Origin: Euprymna scolopes
Taxonomy: Eukaryota > Mollusca > Cephalopoda > Sepiida > Sepiolidae
Direction of reading: 5' to 3'
NCBI GenBank assembly: GCA_024364805.1
Contig: CM044489.1
Location: 151,637,560-151,659,103, forward strand
DNA length: 21,544 bases
Below, in pieces: positions 10,901 through 18,815 of this stretch. The notes below the pieces were generated by a model, which ran no database searches, had not been told where the DNA came from, and saw only the letters and a program-made list of their open reading frames with translations. The translations under genes were made by a program, and so were the position numbers. Each line of letters starts with the position of its first letter. Position 1 is the stretch's first letter.

Positions 10901-10912
10901 CTTGTAATGCTA
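10901..10912 (-). repeat. Right terminal inverted repeat of the 2.5-kb element
   Basis: CTTGTAATGCTA, complement of 8420-8431. Confidence 0.85.
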
Positions 10913-10919
10913 CTAGTAG
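10913..10919. repeat. 7-bp target duplication, right copy (CTAGTAG)
   Basis: Identical to 8413-8419. It is followed by CAGATGCACC, where LINE A resumes. Confidence 0.85.
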
Positions 10920-11071
10920 CAGATGCACCAACCCAAATATGACAACAATACTCCATACATGGACGAATGGTGACCTTATAGAGGTACAGAATAGGATACT
11001 TTCGGGCGTTAGTAACTTTCTAGCACTGTAGAGAGAACTTACCTTCTTTGCAGCGGTCCAAGCAATGCTAA
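10920..11071 (-). mobile_element. LINE A, 5' part of the same interrupted copy
   Basis: Minus-strand translation gives IAWTAAKKVSSLYSARKLLT then PESIL, and after one frameshift YLYKVTIRPCMEYCCHIWVG then AS. This is the region just after the RT catalytic core and directly precedes the sequence at 8412. The copy is 5'-truncated at about 11071, a usual outcome of target-primed reverse transcription, so it lacks the catalytic FADD motif. The sense-strand copy has the parallel block IAKAATKKVSSLYCVRKLLT near 16740-16800. Confidence 0.88.
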
Positions 11072-11258
11072 GAATTTTATAAAAGTCGACGTAAATAAAT
11101 CTAGACGCGACACGCGTTTGCAAATCGTACATATTATGATCTAGGGGATATATAAAGAGTTGTAAGACATAACACCCCCCCCCTCAAGAAAGCCGTCAAA
11201 AATAAACCTTTCTTGGACATACAAAAATGCGCGCGCTGCATTTGCCTTTTATATATAT
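11072..11258 (+). repeat. Tandem array unit 2, right part
   Basis: It resumes with GAATTTTATAAAAGTCGACG, matching GAATATTTATCTTTTGAAAGTCGCG in unit 3. It then carries the unit tail: a GTAGATATTATAATTT-like block (here GTACATATTATGATCT), GATATAAAAAGTT-like, a C run (11171-11180), TTCTTGGACATAC and TTTGCCTTTTATATATATACTAGC, which joins unit 3. Confidence 0.8.
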
Positions 11259-11737
11259 ACTAGCGAGGGGTACCCGGCGTTGCCCTAATATTTGTAGGTG
11301 TGTGTGTTTTTGGGTAAATCATTGGCCGGGTGTTTGTTTTAAAAAAAAACGAAGCCTTGACACGCAGTTGAAAAATAATAAAGTGTGAAAAAAAAAAATG
11401 TGCGACTTGGCAGGTGCCCGTTTTTGACGAGTTAATGACGTCAACTTTGAGTGCGGGACAGTGTTTTATTTACCGCGAGTCTGTTCGCTTCTTTTTTTTT
11501 TTTATACGAAAAAGCTTAATGCACATGCGGCGATAAAAAATTGTTGAATATTTATCTTTTGAAAGTCGCGCAAATTAAATAGACAGGCGACCCCGGTTGT
11601 AAACTAGTAGATATTATCATTTAGGTGCGATATAAAAAGTTTTAAGAAGTTGCGAGGCGACGATCAGTTCTTGGAAAAAAGCCGTTCTTGGACATACGCG
11701 ACACACACACACTAACATTTTCGCTTTTATATTTATA
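11259..11737 (+). repeat. Tandem array unit 3 (479 bp, internally shortened)
   Basis: It starts ACTAGCGAGGGGTACCCGGCGTTGCCC, then GTAGGTGTGTGTG. It keeps remnants of the tRNA-like zone (GCCTTGACACGCAGTTGAAAA) but lacks most of the middle seen in units 2 and 4. The tail from TTTTATACGAAAAAGC to CGCTTTTATATTTATAGAC is complete. Confidence 0.82.
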
Positions 11738-12515
11738 GACTAGCAGAGGTACCCGGCATTGCCCGAGTGTTATGAGGTGTGTGTGCTTTTAAATAAAAAA
11801 GAAATGGGGGGGGGGTAAAAAAAGTTTTGTTAAGTTGGTAGGATCGAACCTGAAGTCCTGAGGCGAAGTTAGAAAATAAAATGTGAAAGAAAACATGACA
11901 CGTTAACCGCTCGGCCAGCCCGAATGAGTTACTGAAAGATGTTTGAATTTATTTAAGTAAGAAGAGAATTGACAGGTGCCGGCACGGAAGTTGTAGAGTT
12001 AACATTTTGTGCAAGCGTTACGACGACGACGTAAGCAATAGCTATTCAGCAGTTAACATTTTCTGCGGGACAGTTTTTAACGAGGTCAATAACCCGGTTT
12101 GTTTGTTTTTAGCTAACTTTGGGGAAAAACAGCTCACTGTTTATTAGGGGAGTGTCTCTTTTCGAAATAAAATAAACCGTCTGATATGACGACGGTAAGC
12201 CAACATTGACCAAATGTTACATTGCTTTCTAGAGACCACTAGCCATCATCGAGTTTCGTTTTTTTTATATCAAAAAACGAAAGCAATATGCAGCAATCCC
12301 AAAATGTTGAATATTTAACGTTTCAAAGTCGGGCAAATTGAATAGACGGGCGATGCCCGTTTGTAACTCGTAGATATTATAATTTCGACATGATATAAAA
12401 AGTTTTTAAAATGAGCGTCAGCCTCGAAAAGCTGCCGAAAAAATCCTTTTGCGGACATACACAAAAAACGAACATACATACATACACACATTTTCGCTTT
12501 TATATATATAGATAT
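11738..12515 (+). repeat. Tandem array unit 4 (about 778 bp, most complete)
   Basis: The head is GACTAGCAGAGGTACCCGGCATTGCCCGAG, then GTGTGTG, an A tract and a G run (11806-11815). An antisense tRNA-like block (11837-11922), a middle with GACAGGTGCCGGCACGGAAG and GCGGGACAGTTTTTAACGAGG, and TTTTTTTATATCAAAAAACGAAAGC follow. The tail is GGGCGATGCCCGTTTGTAAC, GTAGATATTATAATTT, GATATAAAAAGTT and CGCTTTTATATATATAGAT. The ACCCGG...CCGGGT head can form a short hairpin, and similar hairpins occur in dispersed repeats of many invertebrates; the superfamily is uncertain. The short minus frame at 12315-12557 is a shadow. Confidence 0.82.
11837..11922 (-). other. Antisense tRNA-like block in unit 4 (best preserved)
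   Basis: On the minus strand GGGCTGGCCGAGCGGTTAAC is an excellent A box and GGTTCGATCC, about 50 nt on, is an intact B box. The spacing and the GGCCGAGCGGTTAA start resemble class II (Leu/Ser) tRNAs. The region between is AT-rich and does not fold as an anticodon arm, so this is a Pol III promoter-like relic, not a tRNA gene. Confidence 0.6.
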
Positions 12516-13369
12516 AAATAAACTGAGATTAAGCAAATTTAACTGAAAATGAACCAAAAAGTTGTTTATGCATGAAAATTTTTTATAAAATAAACTTATT
12601 AAAAAAGTATCTAATAAATAAATATTAACATAAAATTTTTGATTATTTTAAAAAAAAATCTGATAATTTTGCTAATATTTAAATTTTGGGGTACCTCCTA
12701 TAATAATGATGATAATAATAATATCTATTTATATGTCATGTGTATGTATTAAGAAAACCACAAAATTATGAAAATTGGACCAATTAACCTTATAAGTGAT
12801 AAGTCAGATATCCATAAATGTGCTAACTATAAAAAAAAAAAAATTTTCAACTGAATCGCAAAAAGAAACTGAAAACAAAAAGAAAAACAGTGTGAAAAAA
12901 AATGAATTTAGGTCTTTGACATTATAAGAAAACTAAAACAGAACAAGGGATAAACAAAGATCAAATAAATATAAAATAATATATAAAAATTTGTAACGGG
13001 GGGGGGGATCAATATTTCACCCCAGTTTATTGGAAACTTCTTCATCAATTATAGCATCAGTATATGTTATTATTACTGCTGTTTTGATATTATTAGACTG
13101 GGTTATGTTCAGGAGAACTGGCGAAACATACAAGTCTGATCTTCATAAACTAAATGCTTGTAAAGCTTGTGACAAGTTGTCAAGTAACCAACTTGTAATT
13201 TGCAAGCAGCAGTTATGATGAGAGTAAAAAACACTGCACCCAATATTGCGGTGAGGTTATTGGAGACCTGTAATGTACTACTGACACTTTAGGAATGCTA
13301 CCATGAATTTGATTCTAATCTGCATGTCCACCATATTTATTTGATAAATATTCTGTTAGATTAGGAACA
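12516..13369. other. AT-rich DNA without recognisable genes
   Basis: It holds A runs, a short AAT/GAT microsatellite (about 12702-12724), a G run near 12998-13008 and a small stem (ACAAGTTG...CAACTTGT, about 13172-13196). The 62-codon plus frame at 13030-13218 has a hydrophobic start but no family signature. Confidence 0.4.
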
Positions 13370-13915
13370 TTTTTTTTTTTTTTTTTTTTTTAAGAATTAC
13401 CACTTATCAAGGCCCAGAGGCCACTCGAGGATAAGGGTTAAAGAGTGTACAGTAGCCAATTAGACAATATAGTAATCATTAGTAATGGAAATTCGGTAAA
13501 TTTGTTAACTTAAGTGGAACGGCTCATCAAGAACTTGTTTACGTTGGACTTGAAGATAACCATATTGTAGTCAGCTGGAAAGCAGGCAAGCGAAAGATAG
13601 TTCCACAGACGTGCAGTTCTAAGAAAGAAGCTTTGTTCAGGGAACCTACGTTTAGGTGTAGACACAGATAAAGAGTGGGGGAAATTATTGATAGTGTTTT
13701 CAGCTAGACGAGTCTTTCTTGTGAAAGTTTGGTGAGGGGGCGGGGCAGTTTGGAGCTCAGATGAGCACTTGCCATGAAAATAATGATAAAGCAGAGACAG
13801 ACTCGCAACATCTCTTCTGTGAGAAAGAGGTTGCAGGGAAGAGAAAAAGGCACCCTCTACGAGGCTACAAAGTCTATTTTGAACTCTATCAAGACAGGAT
13901 AAATATTGTCATTAT
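13370..13915 (-). mobile_element. LINE B copy 1: C-terminal RT ORF region, 3' UTR and poly(A)
   Basis: Minus-strand translation gives CLDRVQNRLCSLVEGAFFSS, then HRRDVASLSLLYHYFHGKCS, SELQTAPPP, PEQSFFLRTARLWNYLSLAC, FPADYNMVIFKSNVNKFLMS then RST and a stop. It is uninterrupted for about 140 codons, so this copy is little decayed. The family is related to LINE A but distinct (FFLRTARLWN compared with FFPRTARLWN; different 3' UTR). The 3' UTR ends GCCTCTGGGCCTTGATAAGTGG followed by about 22 A (T at 13370-13392). Truncated 5' near 13915. The plus frame at 13761-13949 is its antisense. Confidence 0.9.
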
Positions 13916-14228
13916 TCCAACAATGAATGAATATTCAAATATCAAATAAGAATTATATCTTTTTTTTCTTTTTTTTATCTTGATACATTTAAAACTCTGA
14001 ATCATGTCATCTTGTGTTTGGTTGTCTCAGTGCTCACTGGATGACATCATCCATTAAACGGTTTGAAGACATTGCAAAGAAATTAGTGATGGCATAAATG
14101 ATGAAATAAAAAAAGAGCATCATCCATTAAAAGAGAACATAGACGACCTGTGATCCAAAGGATGATGGGTTATCTATGTGATGGTTTGTATGTGTGTTAA
14201 TGTGTGTATATATATATATATATATATT
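13916..14228. other. Short imperfect direct repeats, then TA microsatellite
   Basis: ATCATCCATTAAA occurs at about 14047 and 14108, and ATCATTCATTAAA again at about 17532. TA dinucleotides run from 14207 to 14227. Nothing codes here that I recognise. Confidence 0.35.
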
Positions 14229-14298
14229 ATTAAATGTGGGGTAAATGAATTTAATGAACCTATACTAATTCATTAAATTCATTTATCTCGCATTTAAT
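14229..14298. repeat. Hairpin: 30-bp arms, 10-nt loop
   Basis: The left arm (14229-14258) starts ATTAAATGTGGGGTAAATGA and the right arm (14269-14298) is its complement with about three mismatches. It directly follows a TA microsatellite. It could be a tiny palindromic MITE or a hairpin RNA; sequence alone cannot tell. Confidence 0.75.
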
Positions 14299-15155
14299 CT
14301 ATTATAGCTGTAGAGGACTAAACACACCCACCCCCGCTGCTATTGAGCTGATCTTATATCTACAGTATTCAGAGCAACTGGTATGAAATTCACTTATTCC
14401 ACCCTTTATAAGTGGTAGCTGTAGGTTTATATACTTTTATTGTTTTCTGGCTCTGTTTTCAGACCATCATTTCTTTAACCCTGGGATAGGGCATTAAAAA
14501 TTAGTAACAAAATACAGTACAGTACACATGTATATAATCAAACAACATTATAAATAACACCGTAAGGTGAGGCAAATAGCGTAACCAGAGTCCGAAAAAA
14601 CATTGTATTCCACATCATAACCTAAAAAAACCTATTCTAAGGCCATTGTATCCTAAGGTTTTACTATATATATATATATATATATAATCAGGGCTCTACA
14701 TTGCGAGTGAAACAGTCGCATTTGCGAGTGATTTTTTAAAATGGCGACTAGAAATAATGAAATGCTTATCTTTTGGCGATTGTATTTCTTTCACTGACAA
14801 TCTTCCAAAGGTCACTACTGAGTGAAAAATATCTTTTCAAATTTTTTTTATATAAAGCAAACAAAGTTAAATTATTTAAACAATAAAAGTTTAATAGAAC
14901 AATGTACTCCTTTTTGTTTTAACGAAGGCTGTTTAAAAAATATCTGAAGAAATTAGAATGTTTATACCTTCGAGTATCAACATGAAATTTGTTGTACATT
15001 TAGAATTACACTTATTAAAAAAAAATACAGAAAAATCTTTATGATGTACATACTCGTCACAGAACTAAGATGACATATTCTAAAAATCATGTGAGTTTGG
15101 CTAGTAATATATTTAGTTGTTAAAGGTCAACTAAAGATAAGTTTGTCAGTAAAGC

Positions 15156-15190
<35 letters not shown>
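14299..15190. other. AT-rich DNA with TA microsatellites
   Basis: TA runs lie at 14665-14686 and 15159-15190. A short stretch at 14700-14745 repeats TGCGAGTGA twice (14704 and 14724). No gene seen. Confidence 0.4.
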
Positions 15191-15201
<11 letters not shown>

Positions 15202-15300
15202 TTCACCATTTTATGGCTTACCAGTAAGATTCGAAACCACAACTTCAGTGACTAAAATCTGCTGCACTTAACACCGAGCTATGAAAACTTGCTAGTTGCA
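15191..15300 (-). repeat. tRNA-derived SINE (antisense) with CA/TA tail
   Basis: The minus strand reads a tRNA-like head with A box TAGCTCGGTGTTAAGTGC and B box GGTTTCGAATC, then CTGGTAAGCCATAAAATGGT followed by GAAAC and a CA run passing into the TA microsatellite at 15159. The same body appears in the plus-strand SINE at 15548. Such simple-repeat tails are usual for tRNA SINEs. Confidence 0.7.
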
Positions 15301-15547
15301 GATAGATGTATTGCATATATAAATGTTATGATTGTTGTTATTGTTGTTTTGATGATATTGATTCTTGACTATTCAAATATCTTTTTATGGGGGGAAACAT
15401 TACCTACATACTAAGGAGAGAAACATTATTCCCTTTTATCAGTTGATGCTCTCATATAGAAGAGTAACTATATTTATAAGACTTATCCAAGGGCAAACAA
15501 CAAAAATGTTAATTATTTGATATATCTTCAGTTTACTATTAGCAAAC

Positions 15548-15660
15548 TTTTGTGACCTGGTAGTAGAGACACTGGACATCAGGCATTGGAGTTGTAGTTT
15601 TGAATCTCACTAGATTCAGCCACGCTGATGAGCTGTAAAATGGCAAAACACTTGTTCATG
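15548..15660 (+). repeat. tRNA-derived SINE (sense), same body family
   Basis: The A-box-like CCTGGTAGTAGAGACACTGG (near 15556) and B-box-like GTTTTGAATCTC (15597-15608) are about 40 nt apart. The body is CTGATGAGCTGTAAAATGGC followed by AAAACAC (15625-15650), matching CTGGTAAGCCATAAAATGGT-GAAACAC of the antisense copy. The head is diverged. The 3' end is indistinct. Confidence 0.6.
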
Positions 15661-15784
15661 GATAATTATATTTTATAAATATAGATGCTCCTCATATGGT
15701 GAAAAGGAAATTTTTCCCTCTTTAAAATTTCAGTAATACTTACCCGTAAAAAGATATTTGAATACATTCAATTATCAATATTGC

Positions 15785-17345
15785 AACATCTTATCAGTTT
15801 TCTCCTCCTCTTTGCTAAAATTTTGGAGTCGTTAATCAACTGCTAATGCACCATCTTATAAATGCCAAGCTTCTTTCTGACCAGCAGTATGGACTTACGC
15901 AAGCTCGTTCTACTGCAGATATTTTTAACCATCATCTCTGAATACATGTACCATACACTGAATAAGGCAGGGGAAGCTAGGGCTGTAATTCTTGATACAT
16001 CCAAATCCTTTAACAAGGTCAGGCATGATGGGCTTCTCATGAAAATTAAATCATATAGTATTTCTGGATGAATACTTGATAAGATCCTTCCTAGAAAAGA
16101 AAATTCCTGGCTGTCTTCAATGGCCACACAATCTAAACATGTTGATGCAAATGCGCCCCAAGGACCCTTTTATTATTTTATTTTATTTTATTTTTTTTAC
16201 AAGGGAGTCACCACTTATCAAGGCCCAGAGGCCACCTGAGGATAAGAGTTAAAGAGTGTACAGTGGTCAAAAGGACAATATCCTAATAATCGTTAGACAT
16301 GTAAATTTGATAAATTGGATTACTTGAGGAGAACGGTTCATCAAAAACTTGTTTACATTGGACTTGAAGATGGCCATATTGTAGTCAGCTGGATATACTA
16401 TTATTCCTGATATTCATAAATAACCTCTCTGATAAAATTGTGCCTGAAACGGGTATATTTGCTGATGACACCGCACTATATGAGCGACGTGAGGTGGGTG
16501 GAGGGAACAAGTTTACACATATCCAAGTCAATAGCAGAAACTCTAGAAAACCACTTTAAAGCAGTAGTGAAATGGAGGCATAAGTAGATGGTAACATTTG
16601 ATGTTACTGAGACTAAGCTTCTTTCTTTTAACAACTACAAAAATACCTTCCCAACCATCAATTGCCAAGACAAATAATAGCCTACCTGGAAGCCCATCCT
16701 TCAAACACAGGTAACATGAATTGGAACAAATGCATTGAGGACATTGCTAAGGCTGCTACAAAGAAGGTGAGCTCCCTCTACTGTGTTAGAAAATTACTCA
16801 CCAAAGAGTATCCTATATTTTTACAAAGCTACAGTTTATCAATGTATGGAGTATTGTTGTCACATCTGAGCTCGTGCAACTATCACTACTCTCTCCCTCT
16901 TAGACAGGGTTCCTCCTAAAATCTTAAATCTAATAAGTTTTGCACTATGGGTCAAATTCCAATGCTGTCTCATCACTACAGTGTTGCCTGTTTTACAGGT
17001 TCTTTGATGGAATGTGCTCTGATGAACTCCTAGCATTTGCACCTCCTTGTCATACATACTTCCGACTAACCCAACAAGCAGCAAAATCCCACCCTTTCAC
17101 TCCTAAGGTCTCTAAATACCGGAAAACCTTCTACTAATATCCCCCCCCCCCTCGGACTGCTAAATTTTGGAATTCCCTCTCTGTTTCTTGCTTCCCTGAC
17201 TGTACTAAGCACCAGAAGTTTAAATGTAATGTGAACAGACATCTCAACTTCTTACAATCCTCGGTTAGGCTTTATCCCAAAATGTAACCATTTACATTTC
17301 AAGTGGCAATATACCTTGTTTTGAGTGAGAAAGGGTTAAAAGAAA
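15785..17345 (+). mobile_element. LINE A, sense copy: RT domain to 3' end, interrupted by LINE B
   Basis: Reverse-transcriptase motifs appear in order but in shifting frames: ISFLLLFAKILESLI (15797), LLSDQQYGLTQARSTADIF (15870), GEARAVILDTSKSFNKVRHD (15970), APQGP (16153), [LINE B], LLFLIFINNLSD (16398), GIFADDTALYE with the catalytic FADD (16453), KLLSFNNY (16613), AKAATKKVSSLYCVRKLLT (16740), CMEYCCHI (16840) and FYRFFDGMCSDELLAF (16994). The 3' UTR has AAGTGGCAATATACCTTGT (17299). RT in such LINEs copies the element RNA at a nicked target. Several stops and frameshifts make this copy dead. A C run at 17142-17151 replaces coding sequence. It is 5'-truncated inside the RT. The minus frames at 15843-16127 and 16860-17084 are antisense shadows. 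Confidence 0.9.
16178..16398 (-). mobile_element. LINE B copy 2, inserted in LINE A
   Basis: The minus strand gives PADYNMAIFKSNVNKF and then the LINE B 3' UTR ending GGCCTCTGGGCCTTGATAAG and an A/T-rich tail. It is only about 220 bp, strongly 5'-truncated. TATTATT flanks it on both sides (16171-16177 and 16399-16405) as a target duplication. It separates the PQG motif from the LFLIF motif of the host LINE A. Confidence 0.88.
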
Positions 17346-18559
17346 TACTATACGGTCCATATAAATCCAGAAATACTAATAAAAGTGGATCTTATTTGTT
17401 TTTATTTTGTGTATGTGTTCCTGCACACACTGAACAATGTTTAAAAAGAATCAGTGAAATAAGTAAAAGGTATCTAGAACATTCTTTATGATGTCGTAAA
17501 TGGAAGAAGTCTTTTTTTTTTTTTTTTTACATCATTCATTAAAGACAAAGTAGAAGATATCTGGTGGAGATCCTTTTATGATGTTATAAACAGTAAATAG
17601 ATGATAGGAAAAAGTGGCAATCTGCTGCTGAGAAACCGAATCATTAGGTGTATCAGAATTTTTGTAGAAATTTTTGACACCCATAACACGAAACTGTGAA
17701 TAAAATATAAAAAAACTCGTAGTTTCTCTTTTAAAAGTGGATTGTTTATTTTCTTTATGGATTATACTTCCAAAATAAACTATTAAAGTTGTATAAAAAG
17801 TAATAGAAATATTATTTTTTTTATTTTTTAAAAAACAGTAATGAAATCAATTGAATTTTACGAGTTCAGTATTTTTCAATTTTTAAACTTTAAAAATCTA
17901 TCAGTTTTTCTATTGATTCTATTTTTACGATATTTTCAGGGTCAATGTGAAATTTTATGCTCTTTCCAATAAACCGAATATAATATTTTAGACAAACATT
18001 TTTTTTAAATTCACGCCCCCCCCCCCTCATTTTGAAATGTCTATTAAAAAGTAAATAACTAATTTATGTGCCAAAGTTTTATATATCACAAATTGTAGAT
18101 AAAAGATCAGTAAATAATATATTCTAATTTAAAACAAAAAGAACAGTTCTTTGGAAATTTACCTGTAAAGTCCGAAGTTTAAAACCTTTTCTTTTTTTAG
18201 CAAAAAATACAAACAACGTGATATTTTTTTTTTTTTAATGAAATCTTGGTCCTTGACCCTTTAATTGAAAAAAAAATTAAGGTTTGAATTACATTTTTCG
18301 AGTAGTTATAACTTGAAAAGACAGGGGTCGAATTATTCAATATTTTTCACAAAGTTTCTGACACATCTACCGAATCATCGGCCTCTCGTATCAAGTATGG
18401 TGGTCTTGTGATAAAACTTGTTTCCAGAAACTGCTTCAAAGAAGTGCTGAAAGACCGAGATATCTCAAGGTGGTCTTATATGTGAAGATCAACACTAGTG
18501 AAATTCAAGTTGATCTGGAAGCTGTTCTCTGTGACTACTTGACAAGAATAAAAGTGGAT
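17346..18559. other. AT-rich DNA without recognisable genes
   Basis: It contains a T run (17512-17529), a diverged direct repeat (TTTATGATGTCGTAAA at about 17485 and TTTATGATGTTATAAA at about 17575), a C run (18016-18026) and T runs. The portion 18340-18540 is less AT-rich, but no frame is convincing. Confidence 0.4.
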
Positions 18560-18815
18560 TTTTTTTTTTATAAAGCAGTTACCACTTATATCAAAGCCTA
18601 GAGGCCACCCGAGGGTAAGAGTTAAAGAATGTACAGTATTCAAAGGACTAATATTATAGTAATCGTTAGAAGTGTAAATTTGGTAAATTGGATTACTTAA
18701 GGGAGAACGGCTCATCAAGAACTTGTTTATGTTGTACTTGAAGACAACCATATTGTAGTCAGCTGGAAAGCAGGCAAACGGGTGTGCAGTTCTAAGAAAG
18801 AATCTTTGTTCAGTA
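18560..18815 (-). mobile_element. LINE B copy 3, with internal deletion
   Basis: The minus strand reads EQRFFLRTAHPFACFPADYN then MVVFKYNINKFLMSRS, running on into the 3' UTR (GGCCTCTAGGCTTTGATATAAG) and a short A run. Against copy 1 the RLWNYLSL segment is missing between RTA and ACFP. The original stop is changed, so a 150-codon frame continues through the 3' UTR (18476-18928); that extension is not a real protein. The 5' truncation is near 18815. Confidence 0.85.

Larger units (their letters stand above)
8420..10912. mobile_element. Non-coding 2,493-bp element with 12-bp terminal inverted repeats
   Basis: The ends are TAGCATTACAAG (8420-8431) and its perfect complement CTTGTAATGCTA (10901-10912), flanked by CTAGTAG on both sides, and the element cleanly interrupts LINE A. 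No frame encodes a transposase or any recognisable protein, so it appears to be a non-autonomous DNA transposon. A 7- or 8-bp duplication would fit hAT, P or Merlin-like insertion, but the termini do not match a family I know. Inside are a short hairpin at 8940-8971 (GAATGC/GCATTC), the foldback 9353-9720, an ATT microsatellite (9767-9788) and an 18-bp palindrome near 9975-9992. Composition is AT-rich throughout. It entered after LINE A. Confidence 0.82.
7927..11078 (-). mobile_element. LINE A insertion as a whole, with target duplication GAATTTT
   Basis: A 5'-truncated antisense LINE entered unit 2. GAATTTT occurs at 7927-7933, merging into the poly(T), and again at 11072-11078; the sequence outside both ends is continuous unit 2. 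Unit 3 has GAATATTT and unit 4 has GAATATTT at the same point. LINE sequence itself is only about 640 bp (7930-8412 and 10913-11071). The rest is the TIR element inserted later. Confidence 0.8.

Noticed and set aside
11837-11922. Functional tRNA-Leu/Ser gene
   Set aside because: The A and B boxes are good, but the interior is AT-rich and does not form an anticodon arm, and the block is a shared component of the repeat units.
17850-18010. Second copy of the 8600-8720 part of the TIR element
   Set aside because: A block around GTGAAATTTTATGCTCTTTCC resembles GTAAAATTGTGTGCTCTTTC, but the match is short and gapped in AT-rich DNA, so chance is not excluded.
18400-18540. Decayed RTE-type LINE end
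   Set aside because: A frame with CFKEVLKDRDIS loosely recalls RTE C-termini, but the following tryptophan/arginine block is absent.
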